Assembly (NCBI GenBank): GCA_023512835.1
Contig: CM042090.1
Coordinates: 4,433,826-4,497,825, forward strand
From: Taxillus chinensis
Taxonomy: Eukaryota; Streptophyta; Magnoliopsida; Santalales; Loranthaceae
DNA: 64,000 bases
Reading direction: 5' to 3'
This document shows positions 36,171 through 47,368 of this stretch, piece after piece. Numbering within the stretch: the first letter of the stretch is position 1; every line of letters begins with the position of its first letter. The notes under the pieces were generated by a model. The model was not told the DNA's origin. It searched no databases and saw only the letters and a program-made list of their open reading frames with translations. The position numbers were made by a program, and so were the translations under genes.

Positions 36171-36900
36171 TTCCACCCAATACCCACACTTATCCTCTCC
36201 ACCAAAGTCAGGCGCTATACATATGCATACAGCTCCCTCCTCTTTACACCTAAAAATCGACCATCCAAACAAAAAAGGCTGCACTTAATCCCTAAACACA
36301 AGGAACAGTGAATTGAAAAACAAAAGCAGACAGACAAGCAAACCCTAATGTGAGATCAAGCCAAGCCATGAATCAATAAAATAAATAAAGTAAAGACTGT
36401 TTCCATACATTTTGACAACGAAACGATTGTTGGATATGTTAGAGCCTGAAGAAATCAAACCTAGGAAAGCTCAAAACAAAACTAAAAGCAAAAATTGAAT
36501 GCGCATGCGAATAGGACGATGTCGATTTCAATCTAGGTCAAAACATGGTATCATGATTGCCAGGACAAGAGAAACGAACCCACTGGATTGCCGACTTGTT
36601 TCCTCCGAATCGGTAGATTGAAATTTGAAACCCTAATTTCCACAGAGAAAGATTCGAGAGAGAAAGCAAAGAACTGTCACTAAAACCAAACAAAACAAAC
36701 AAACGAAAAAAAATAATAAAAATATGAAGACACGTCACTGTATTTGATTTTCCCTCTCTGATATTAATGCACTGTGTTTGATTTTCCCTATATGATATGA
36801 TGCCCCTCCGCCCAACTTTCTTGGCAATTGGCATCGGCATTAGTATTACCAGTACCACCCAACGACCAATAGGCACGGGCCGCGCATGGGTCAAATATTA
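36171..36900 (-). promoter_or_regulatory. 5' leader and promoter region of the RING gene
   Basis: Upstream of the start codon on the minus strand. The sequence at about 36540-36660 reads as a plausible transcribed leader (a TTAGGGTTTCA phrase, frequent in plant 5' leaders, at about 36630). A splice within the leader between there and 36250 is possible, but I cannot fix its borders. The 36700-36890 part is more GC-balanced than the AT-rich DNA beyond 36900. Confidence 0.4.
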
Positions 36901-37800
36901 TATTTTTTAAAATTTTAAAATATTTTATTTATGTTTTAATAATATTTGTTGAATATTTATTAATTTTGTATTATATTTATTTGAAAATAATTTTTAAATT
37001 TTTATTTTTATTTCTAATAATGTTATTTATTATATTTATATTTATGTTTGAATAATTTTAAGAAATATTTATATTTGAATATTATATTTATTTTCTAATA
37101 TTACTATGTAAATATTTTTTTTACTTTTTACAAGTGATAATTTACTTGGTAAATGTGTTTATTTTTTTGAGGGTGTGCGCATTTTTTCTCTTTTAGAATA
37201 TTATTAGATCATTGTATTAGTTATTGATATCTTCAAAATTTGATAAAAATTATAATTTTTTCATAACTCTAAAATATTTATATTCATAATCTTAAATTGG
37301 ATATATCATTAATTCATCAAAATAATATTATAATATGAAAAAGAGAAGCAATAGGAAAGATAATTAAAAAGGAGAGAGAAAATAAAATATTAAATAAGAA
37401 TGTAAGGAATGGAAAGTGGTTCTTTAAATTTGAAGAAGTATAACTCATAATTATAAATTTTTTCCTTTGGTGAGTCCATGAGTCCAATGTTGATATATTT
37501 CTTTAATATTTATCAAATTATGTATTTGAATATGTCAATGACTAATCAAATGTCAATGCTCTTAGAGTACTTAATTTTCTTTAGATAAGATTTAGTTATA
37601 AAATTAATTTTTATAAAATTTAGCTATTTATTTTTTATCATATTAAATAAGACTTAATTCAAATTTAACTATTTTAATAAAATAATTATTATTATATTTT
37701 TACGACAACATTATAAGATTATTGCCCTCACCATTGTTGTTCTCCACGACACCATCGACCATGTTGAATAAATTTTTTTAAATGCAAATACAAACATGAA
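36900..37800. other. Very AT-rich intergenic sequence
   Basis: No gene or clear repeat. It separates the gene island from the transposon nest to the right. Confidence 0.5.
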
Positions 37801-38099
37801 ATCAACCAATCAATAAAGACAAACAAAAATTAAAAATTCAACATGATGGATATGAACTCACTATAGGGCTTCTAATTGAACAAGGTCTTGAGGATGTCAC
37901 AACAGATCCTCTATATTGTCGTCATAGCCACTATTATTGGCACTAGCTTCATCATCAGATGAAGCCTTTGCGAACTTATCAATAGTGGGGGAGTCCTTTA
38001 GGGCAATGATGGAGGCAAGGAGGTGGCAAAGGGTGAGATTGAGTTCTTCATTGATAGCATTGTATAGGGGTTGGCAAAGCTTGTTGAGACAACATATTT

Positions 38100-38808
38100 A
38101 TTTATTTATTATATGTGTTGGCTATTGACTTTTATTATATCCCAAACAAAAAAAATGAAACAAAAGATTTTCTCTAAAAAAACAAAAGCACCATATTTAT
38201 TTTTAACATGTGTTAGTTACTAGTTTCTATCATTTTGAAGAAAAAATGTATTTTGTTTTAAAAAAACAAACAAAAAACCCCAAAAAAAGAAGAAAAAAAA
38301 TAAATGAAAAAACTTTTTAAAAGATTTTTTTAGAATGTATTTTGCAAAACATTAAACCAAAAATTTTTTATAGAATAATATTTTCAATAATGTAGAAGTT
38401 TTAAAAAAAAAAGACAAACAAAAAAAATACAAAAAAAAATGAAAAAAAACAAAACAAAACCTTTAGGATTTCCTATAAAGACTTAGGTTAAAATAAATTT
38501 AATTTTAAATTCAATAAATAATCTAAAAAAAGTAAAAGGAGCAAAACTTTAGTCAAAATTAAGAGAATAATAAAATAAATAGAAACCTTCTCTTAAGATA
38601 GGTACCGAAATAGTGTTATAAGAGTGTTAATCATTCCCTACATGTAACCAATTCCCGAATCTTTATCTGGTAACTTAGACTACATCTTTACTACTCAAGG
38701 TAGAAGGTATCCAATTGTACCCCAAAAATAGTTGGTGGCGACTTGATTTCTCACCATTGGTTTCGGTTACGCCCATCCCAAGTGGGCCCGGACAAAAACT
38801 AGTGACGT
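38100..38808 (+). repeat. Ogre/Tat-type 5' LTR (plus strand)
   Basis: The right part (38590-38805) matches the minus-strand LTR end at 6.6-6.8 kb and the plus-strand fragment at 45.05-45.27 kb. It ends ..AAAACTAGTGACGTCA just before a tRNA-Arg-type primer-binding site. The left part holds A-rich runs that mirror the T-rich runs of the 6.6-kb LTR. The left boundary is approximate. Confidence 0.65.
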
Positions 38809-38826
38809 CAGCTAGCGACTCCACTG
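38809..38826 (+). other. Primer-binding site like that of Ogre elements (tRNA-Arg)
   Basis: GCTAGCGACTCCACTGGA directly follows the LTR. Ogre elements are known to use a tRNA-Arg site of the form TGGCGACTCCxCTGGGGA; this one differs at a few positions, as expected for an old copy. Confidence 0.65.
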
Positions 38827-40599
38827 GAGGCTTATATAATTTTAAAGAGTTAGGTCTAGAACTAGGAATTGGAGTTATTTTTATTTTTACTATTGTATAT
38901 ATTTTATTTTTTAACTATTAATTATGATTTATACGCTTTAAATGTCATGATAGTTGTGAACTTGTGATTCACTGTTTTCCCTAACTGTTGCATCCATGTA
39001 TAACCTTATACTCGGGTATGTCACAATCTAGATTATCAAGGTTTAGTACGGTCCCTTGTGCGTTGATCATTATCCGCAATGGGGCCCTGAACTCCTTACT
39101 CAAGCTTGAGGTTCCCTTAAGGCTTGTCCTTTTAAGACTCCTCCTCTCCTGATAAATCTCATGGTGTATGGAGCCCTCTACAGAGGAAGTTTGGGAACTA
39201 ATGAATAAAATAGGTCTAGCAATAAAAACTCATTAGGGGCATTGACCCACATGTCTGCTCATTCCATGCCATGCTAACCTCTATTTTGTAGGTTAGTCAT
39301 TAAGTCATCCCCTATATGAATTACTTGCTTTAATGCCAACTTTTATTTATTGTCCATATGACCTTGATATTTCAACTGTTATCCTAACATGTCATTATGA
39401 ATAACATAACATTCATATAAGCATATGGCAATTTTCAGTTATCTCCTAAAAGGCCTTCATGACAAGGAGGCCGTCATAGTGGTGGCCCAAGCATCTGGAG
39501 GCATTCAGAGTCGCTTTGGAGATTTTTCAATAGGAGAAGCATATAAAGTAGAGCAAGTTATCATAGAAGATTAGTAACACTACACCAAAGAATTACAGAT
39601 GATATGGAGTCAATGGTCAGACGAAAGGAAAAGCATTTATATACAACATTTTGGGGATTTGCTCCATGTGACCAAGCTACTAATCGATAAGGATGTGCTT
39701 GGGCATCAATCTATTTATAAGAACCTCGACGGCAATGTCACGACTTCAACGGTGTAGATCTTGTTCCCACCATAGAAGAATATAGAAGATTGCTGGATAT
39801 CCAGTAGAAAACAAAATGAAGATTTATTTACCAGAGCCCAGAAAATCATATTGTAAGGCCTTTTCTGGGATAATGGGAAAGCTAGTTTAGGACTCACTAG
39901 CGACTACAAACTATGGTGGGCAAGAATATCTTTCATGGGCAACGATAAAAAATTGATACAGATTCGCAATGTACAGGACGCACAAACTACTTACACTAGC
40001 CATATATGGGTTAATCATCTTTCTGAGGATTTCGGCCTACATCGACGAAGCAATTGTGGATTCAGTTCAATAGGTACTCAAAGGATATCAACTTACTTCT
40101 ACCATATTGGCAGAAACCACTACTACAAAAAAGCATAAAAAACGGTTTAAAACCGTCTTCCTTTGTTAAAGAAGACGGTTTTGAAAACGTCTTTAGGGAG
40201 GCTGTCTTCTTTAATTGATATAAAATCAAGACAGTTTTTTTATCGTCTTAAATATTTAAAAGATAAACATGATTTTAAATTGTCTTAAAAAATCTTTCAA
40301 AGTCGATTAAAAACCGTCTTCAATGTAAATAATATCTTCATATATAATATATGTAGGCTTTTAAAATAATAATAAAACCATCTTATTTTAATCACTATTT
40401 TATCATAAAAAATTATTTTATTGCAAATATTCTCCAATATATAAATACTTGCAAAATAAAATAAACATATATTAAAATAAGGTATATTCATATAAGTTCT
40501 AGTCAATAATATTCAAAATACATGTAATGAGATTAACACTTGGCCTTGTTATAAAATTCATAATTCTACAAAAAAAAATCAATTAATAAACTACAATCT

Positions 40600-41098
40600 T
40601 CATGAAATAAGTAACTCATCTCCAAAGCTATATTCTCGTGCACGTATGTAGTTCATAAATTCCACCCTTACTTCATCCATAATTTTTTTGTACTCTTCAT
40701 CATCCTCAAACTGCAAGAAATCACAAAAATAAAAATATTTATTTTGTAACATATATATACATTCACAAGAGTGGGGAAAAATATGAAAAAACAATAACTT
40801 TATAATTTTATAAAAACATTAAAGAGAGGAAACCATTAACAAACACAATTGTAAGAAACTCATCATCACCAAATAAAATATGCAAACATCCAAAGAAAGA
40901 CACAAAGGCTATGAATAAAATCATTAAATTTCTTATATTAAAATATTCAATTTGCTTTTACTCAAATTCATTTATAATATATGATTCAACTAACTTACCA
41001 AATTTTTAGGATGAGTTCCTTTTACATTTATAATATTCTTCATGTACCTTGGGACATAGTAACCACATTCCATGTATCCTAATTGCATGGGACACTAC
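40600..41098 (-). pseudogene. C-terminal part of a Ulp1-like cysteine peptidase in the CACTA
   Basis: Two minus-strand exons, 41098-40999 and 40710-40600, with good GT..AG borders. The first reads CPMQLGYMECGYYVPRYMKN, matching the Q..G..x-x-CG-YV region around the catalytic Cys of C48/Ulp1 proteases. The second reads FEDDEEYKKIMDEVRVEFMN and ends ..GDELLIS with a stop. Ulp1-like genes are known passengers of plant MULE and CACTA elements. The catalytic His/Asp part is not visible upstream, so this is a fragment, though its last two exons look well kept. Confidence 0.75.
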
Positions 41099-42739
41099 AT
41101 ACATAATAAATTATATATCATTATCAATCTCACATATGTCAAAGTTACATATGAACCAACAATGGAATAGTATTAGCAAAATGCATACTTACATGAAATT
41201 TCTACTTATAAAGCCATGCAATGCCACACTTTATCTAGGGGTGCAAAACTAAGGATATATATATATATATAAAGCAAGCTCCAAGAATGCTCGAAGAACC
41301 AGGAAAAATACAATTATTGGAATTTTTAAATGAACAAGAAAACAAATTTTTTCAATCCATCCTTGTCACTTTAGAAATTTAAGTACGTTCTAAAAAAATG
41401 AAATCAAGAGGAGTAGAACAATAAAAGACTCAACCGAGTAGAGGCGGAAAAAACAACAAGAGAAAAAAGTAAAAAAGAAAAAAAACAACAAAAAACAACA
41501 CGTAAGAACCACACCAATACCAGATTAGAAAAGGAAAATAAGGATCTATAATAGAAACTGTCATTACAAGGTGTTGCCTCCACTATTTTTCTTCTCCATC
41601 CATGGTAATGACAAAATTTCAATAAATCTATTATTAGTTTAACTTTTACCTTACCGTTTCTTTCTTGACATGCCGGCTTCCCATGTATATGGGAATCCCA
41701 TCCTTACTCGGGCGTTGCTACACAAGATGAAAAAGATTGGGAACAATCCCTCTATAGAGCGAGAATACTTGCTAGAGCCTGACAAGAATCCTTTTTTGTG
41801 ACTAGGAGCCCGGATGGGAGAAAGACTAGGAGCCTGACAAAGAATCCCTCTTATTCTCATTATCCCTTTTGTGAGTGTGTTGTTTTATTCCCGATGTAGA
41901 GCCTAAATTATACTGCCCAAGTAATTAAATACCAAAGAAAAGATTGGGAATAATCTCTTTATAAAGTGCATGGCATCCTTCTTCTCTCAAAATGGTTCTT
42001 ATAGTATCCAACATTCAACAAAAAGGGTATATTATGGCAAATGAGAAGCCCTAAATATAGCTACAGTAATATATGTGTCCATCTTAATAATGTGAAACAA
42101 TTAGTAACCAAAATTGATGATGATACTTAGGTTGGAAGGCCACTAACTTTGTTGGTCTTTACCAAGTTTAAAGGTCGATATATAATAACCCAAATCACAA
42201 AAATGACAAATCATTAACTAGGATGCGGATGCCTTAAGACTTATTAGTGACATAAACAATATTAGGAAAAAACAGGAAAAAAATACTTAATAAATTGCAC
42301 TAATAATAAGCAATTAATATAGTATCTCATTAATATATTTATTAAAATACAACTCGCCATATAAGATTTCCCTTATAAAACCCAAGCATTAAAAAAGATT
42401 CATTTCAAATTAAAAATTATGCTTGTTAGTCAACAATTATTGGATGCATGAAAGCCCAGAAGTTAGATGACTTACAATGAACAAAATAGGTGCATCCAAA
42501 AAGTTTAGCATATCGGTTGGTAAAACCTAAAAGCTTACACAAATTGTCAGTGATAGCATGATTCCCTATAGTACAGATAAGCGACCATGTTAATATCACA
42601 TGATTAAATAATAATAAATGGTAATTTTGTTCGATAAAGATAAACACATATCATATTACAGCCAAATTAAATCGAATCAAAGCTAAATCTAAATGATATT
42701 ATAACCAAATTAAAAATAATAAAAGGCTCACCTGATAAT

Positions 42740-42880
42740 GCCATTAATGGCCTTCTTCATCGTATCACCACGAAATTTGATGATCACTTTAGAAGATGGT
42801 CTGATTACAACCTAGTGCTTCCCACACTTCTTTGCATTGTACATGCTCTTGAGGGCATCATTCAACACACAAACTCTCAC
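42740..42880 (-). pseudogene. Captured fragment of ribosomal protein uS8 (RPS15a)
   Basis: On the minus strand the sequence translates as VRVCVLNDALKSMYNAKK, then CGKH, a stop, then VVIRPSSKVIIKF. This is the start of cytosolic ribosomal protein S15a (VRVSVLNDALKSMYNAEKRG.. QVMIRPSSKVIIKF). The initiator ATG is ATA. After IIKF the match continues only with a frameshift (GTGGTGAT.CGATGAAGAAGGCCAT against the usual coding text). It lies wholly inside the CACTA, so it is a transposon-captured gene fragment and not a functional gene. Confidence 0.85.
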
Positions 42881-44489
42881 TATTGTTTTGAATCAAGGTT
42901 GTTAACAATTTAAAAAATAATAGAATAGATATTTGAAGAATAAAATAACTAAATTAGCTAACTTTAACCTAAGGGTTCATAATCCAAACTATATAACTTT
43001 CTTTCCATTTTTTTGGGCAACCAAATCCAACAAATGCATCTTAAGTAATACTCCAAAATCGAAATAGAAAATGAACTCATCGCATGAAAGAATTCCAGTT
43101 GTTCCTCTAGGGTTCTCCAGAGTCGTATCGATCCAACTTCCTAGTCAGGTTTTTGAAATAATTAAACAAAAAAATATGTATATGCTAGTGGAAATCATAC
43201 CAAAATAAGAGAGAGAGAACCTTAACCCAGGGAGGAAGAACAAGCAGGTGGTGCAGCGGATGGAGAGATCACGATTCATGATGCATGTGGCAGATATGAT
43301 GCGAACCCAATTTGGAGGGAGGGGTGATCAATGCTGTTGCTAGAGGGAGAGAATGGCAACCAACAACTTTGGAAACTCACTAAATCGAAGTATGCAATGA
43401 GGGCGATGAGTTAGGGTCGTGGGTAGGGTGTGTGATGATAGGGTGATGAATCATGGGGCAGGGCGTGCAAAGGGTAGAGTTGCGGTACACGAAAAAAAGG
43501 TAGAGGCGGGAGAAAAAAATTCACGATCATCTATTTTACTATTCTAATCTAAGAAGACATTTATATTAATCTGTCTTAGAAGGGAGGGTCATCGAGAAGG
43601 TCAAACACACGTTGTCTTAAAAGACCATTAAATAAGACATTTAAAAAAAAACTATCTTTTTTTTATATTAATAAAGACAATTTTTAAAACCGTTTTTAAT
43701 TTATTGTCTTCTTTCATCTTTTTGTAGTAGTGAACCATTTGATCTATTACTCATTTGAGGAATACAAGCTCATGGCAATTCGAGAGGGTGTTTGCCTCTC
43801 CTATGTACTTGGGCGCAAGGACATTTTCCTTGTATTGTATCCCGTTTTACTTTAGTTTATCAGAATCCACCACAACATTATTGGTTATTCTACTCAGCAA
43901 ATGGAATTTACTTAAAGGCTTAGATGACTGGATAAAGAAGTTAGAGAGTATCACAGAAGACATCCTCTGGATTGCTCCTTGGATGCCGGTGATCTCTATG
44001 ACATATAGCTGCGAAGATTACAATTGGGTTCCGCTCTTAGGTCCTTGGGGAGGAACTGCATATGCACCACTATAGGGTGGAAGACAAGTCAGGTATAATC
44101 AAGTTATTCCAATGCTATTTGGAATGGAAGATTGTGATTTGACATATGGCATAACCATGCTAGAGGAAAAAAGGAAAAAAGATGTATCGGACATGGTTCA
44201 CACCGCATAAGATCTAACCTAATGATCCTAAACCCGACGTTTATCCCGTGTACATATCCCAGAGGGCACAACACAAGCCGCAATTAACTACAGACATGAG
44301 AGTGGTCCTCTAAGAGAATCAGAATCTAAGGCAGCTAGTCTAGAGGTTAGAAGGAGCTCTTTAAAGGTTGCAGCTGAGGGAAAGATAGGTTGAGATCATT
44401 GATAAATTCATGGACACGTGCACTCTTATTCTGCTCCAAAATAACTATGTTTGGTTTAAATATGAACTAGTAATTTTTCGTCAAGGTTA

Positions 44490-44846
44490 AAAAAGGAGAT
44501 TTCACTTGATATAACTTCATTAGGTTAATTAAGTGAAGGTGTATAAAGCTAGGGTGGAGGCGAAGGTTTGAGAACCATGCTCGATACCAACTTGTCACGG
44601 CCCCGAATTCCAGGGTACCCGAATTAGGATCATGACTTTCCCTTGCCCGCACCCAAAAGGTCAAGGAGTAGGTGACTAGCACCAATAGAGACTACACCGC
44701 AGTGTCTGTCTCAAATATGCAACCTTATACGATCATACATCAAGGGTAATCTTGTACTTTCCCATACATCAATATGCATATAATACGTCAAACAAACTCA
44801 TACAAACATCATAAAATACAAACAATCATACAAACATCCAAAAAAT
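44490..44846 (-). mobile_element. Truncated chromovirus-type element: LTR end plus primer site (minus)
   Basis: The reverse complement of 44594-44846 matches the LTR ends at 17322 and 63630 (CACTGCGGTGTAGTCTC, GGTGCGGGCAAGGGAAAGTC, GGGGCCGTGACA). Immediately next to it on the minus strand is TTGGTATCGAGCATGG (44575-44591), a tRNA-iMet primer site, then leader-like sequence to about 44490. It is cut off against Ogre-type LTR sequence at about 44847, so only a small piece remains. Confidence 0.75.
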
Positions 44847-45272
44847 ATTTTTTTATTTAACAATATTTTCAATAATGTAGACATAAAAAAAGGTAAACAA
44901 AACAACAAAAAAAAATCAAAACTTTTAGGATTTCCTGTAGAGACTTAGGTTAAAATAAATTTAATTTTAACTTCAACAAATAATCTACAAAAAATAAAAG
45001 AAGCAAAACTTTAGTCAAAATTAAGAGAATAATAAAATAAATAGAAACCTCCTTCTAAGATAAACATCGAAATGGCGTTGTAAGTAACATGGACCATATC
45101 TTAACCAACTCTTGAACCCTTATATGATAACATAGACCATATCTTAACTACTCAAGGTAAAGGGTTTCCAATTGTACCCTAAAAATAGTTGGTGGGAACT
45201 CTGTTTCTCACCATTAGTTTCGATTGCACTCATCCCAAGTGGGCTCAAACGAAAACTAATGATGACATAGAT
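44847..45272 (+). repeat. Ogre/Tat-type LTR fragment, end at about 45272
   Basis: It matches 38370-38805 in the same orientation (ATATTTTCAATAATGTAGA, then the TAGGATTTCCTxTAxAGACTTA block, the ACTCAAGGTA block and the AAAATAGTTGGTGG block). It ends ..GATGACA and could be the 3' LTR of the ORF1-only element. Its left part is lost where the chromovirus fragment abuts it. Confidence 0.75.
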
Positions 45273-46549
45273 AACAAATGTTTAAATAATGGTTGTAGTT
45301 TTTACTTGGGTACAAAATGTATTTCATGGTTAAGTAAAAAACAAAACAATGTATCTCTCGGATAGCATAAGCAAATTATGTGGTGGCAAATGCATCATGT
45401 ATTCAAGTGGTATGGATGAACAAGTAGAAGAAGGACTTGAGAGTTGAAGTGGAATTACTTGTTAATATCTATTGTGATAATCAAAATCAAAATGTAATAA
45501 GCATAAGCAGGAATCCAAGGCAATATTACAAGACAAAGATGCTAAAATAATCTCGAAATTCGATTATACTAACTTGAAATCCGTCCCAATAGATCTCCAT
45601 GACAACACCATCACCACTGCTAAAATAATCTTGCACCAACCCAGAACATGCTTGGAGATCTGATTAACACATCCTTAGCCAAGATACATGGAACATATCA
45701 TAAGCTCGCCCAACTCATGGCAACACTAAACGACATGTATCCAAGGCCACGATAGAAACAAGGGTTAACAAATCCACAAATAATGGTGAAAGTTTAACAT
45801 CAATCACTAGGTCACAGTCAATGTGATTACCTATTAAAATCCAATAACTGAGCCAATCAACATATTTATTATTACTATGTACAATCACTATAAGACTCCG
45901 TATCCAACATTGAAACACTACCAATAATCAATTTCAACATATAAATTGACCACACACCACCTTAACGTCATACCAACAAACATGAATATAGCCACCATCT
46001 AGTTAAGATTATTTACCAACAAAATACTACCATCACAACCAATAAGGCAAGATCATACAAAGATCAGGACAAAACCACACAATATAGTTATAAAGTACAA
46101 CATATCCACCCACATTAAACACAATTTTATCAAACCGACAAAGTCTTTGGCCTCCATGTTGTGCATAATTTGACGAACAAAGCTAATGCATAAGTCACCA
46201 ACACCTCTAGAACAACTATTGCATTTGATCCAACAAAACAACTTGAACTCCCTCCCAAACCTCTGCATCAACATTGATCCAAGTAGTCGTGAGTAAACTC
46301 TACACTCATTAAATTACCAAGCATACAATTAGCCCCATTCAAGCTTTAGTAAATAAAAGATCCAAAGCCTGTGTACAAAGGTGTGCGCACATAGGCATGT
46401 ATGTAGTCCAACTAGGACTTTTTGAGTAATTAATTAAATAGTTTTTTTATGGATGAAGATATTATATGTACACACGTGTGTGTATTGTGTATTATTTACA
46501 TATATAAAGATACTAAAATCATATTCCTTTAATTAATATTAGAGATATG

Positions 46550-46593
<44 letters not shown>

Positions 46594-47288
46594 TAACAAA
46601 TAATATTCCGCTATGTTTTCTCATTACCCGTAAAAAAAAGTCTCTACAAGAGCATCTCCAAGGTGAAAAGGTTTTTTTAAGCATTTTGCTCTTTAATTTT
46701 AAAAAAGAAATTACATTCCCACGAAATAGGCAAAATCCTCCTGTTTTCTTTAGGCAAACTTCTTAGAGAAAGAGACCTTCAAGCATATTTGCCAAAGGAA
46801 AAAATCTTTTAAAACAATAATTAATATTTAAATTATAGTTGTAATAGGGACTCGCACACAAATAAAAGGGAACTGTTTCTTCTTAATCCGACGAACTCCC
46901 AAATCATACGCAACCCAATTTTCTCTAGGGTCCCTTACTGGAAAATCTCTACTCTATCCCTTGCATAAAAAACCTATGGGTGTTAAACATGGAATAAAAA
47001 CAAAAAAAAAAAAACAGCGAAAACACGAATACTGGCCAAAATAACAAAAACGAGCCGGAACATGCCAAAATATTTAAGTCTAATATCAAACAACACATTT
47101 TTAATTAATATTTTTTCAAGAAATCAAATTAAAATTAATCTTCATAATATAAAAAACCACGAAAATTAGTCAAAACGCTTGTCTGACCAAATATGAATAC
47201 CGGCCAAATCTAAATGAAATGAATTTTTTTTCTTAGCATGAAATTGTCTTGAATTATAATAATGTTCTAGAAAAAAATACATTTAAAA
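45273..47288. other. Unassigned intergenic sequence
   Basis: No gene recognised. It has a long (TA)n run at about 46552-46591. The block 45540-46300 is less AT-rich and has two open stretches on the minus strand (45715-45924, 46053-46274) without recognisable domains; it may be a decayed repeat. Confidence 0.4.
46552..46591. repeat. (TA)n microsatellite
   Basis: An uninterrupted TA tract of about 40 bases. Confidence 0.95.
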
Positions 47289-47368
47289 GAGATCCGGTGG
47301 ACTTGAACCACCAACCTCTCAAACCCATACGGCATGAGCGCTCTTCCAAATTTGAGCTTACAGATCTT
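47289..47368 (-). tRNA. tRNA-like sequence, probably a pseudogene
   Basis: The minus strand shows an acceptor-like pair (AAGATCT with GGATCTC, six of seven), a D arm (GCTC..GAGC) and a strong T arm (GGTGG TTCAAGT CCACC) with the B-box GGTTCAAGTCC at 47299-47309. The anticodon arm pairs only as CTCAT..ATGGG with a five-base loop. There is an extra base before the D stem. It is therefore probably a degraded tRNA or tRNA-derived repeat; I do not assign an amino acid. Confidence 0.5.

Larger units (their letters stand above)
40114..43735. mobile_element. Complete CACTA (En/Spm) DNA transposon with TSD
   Basis: The element runs 40117-43732. Its left end is CACTACTACAAAAA and its right end TTTTTGTAGTAGTG, a perfect 14-bp inverted repeat. 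The trinucleotide AAC is duplicated on both sides (40114-40116 and 43733-43735), as expected for CACTA. Subterminal regions repeat AAACCGTCTT and AGACGGTTTT words (40140-40320) and related AGACAATTTT words near the right end. The inside carries a Ulp1-like protease 3' end and a ribosomal-protein fragment on the minus strand. No TNPD-type transposase was recognised, so it is probably non-autonomous. Confidence 0.93.
39424..44210 (+). pseudogene. Ogre accessory ORF1 remnant, split by a CACTA insertion
   Basis: Two separated parts. The left part (39424-40116) reads MAIFSYLLKGLHDKEAVIVV and later FNGVDLVPTIEEYRRLLDIQ (39745-39804), then stops. The right part (43733-44075 and beyond) has LKGLDDWIKKLESITEDILW and EDYNWVPLLGPWGGTAYAPL. 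These phrases resemble the extra ORF that precedes gag-pol in Ogre-type elements (a plant DUF family with a VPTIEEY motif). Several stops show it is dead. No gag, protease, RT or integrase lies between it and the second LTR piece at 44.85 kb. The element is thus a deleted or ORF1-only derivative. Confidence 0.6.

Noticed and set aside
34965..36284. Start of the RING protein at 36284 and a frame running on to 34965
   Set aside because: The upstream extension lies in leader-like sequence, and the end beyond 35007 reads into the intron after a good GT donor. The spliced model from 36170 explains the rest of the gene.
35115..36311. Several plus-strand open frames opposite RING exon 1
   Set aside because: They are antisense shadows of the long exon, without domains.
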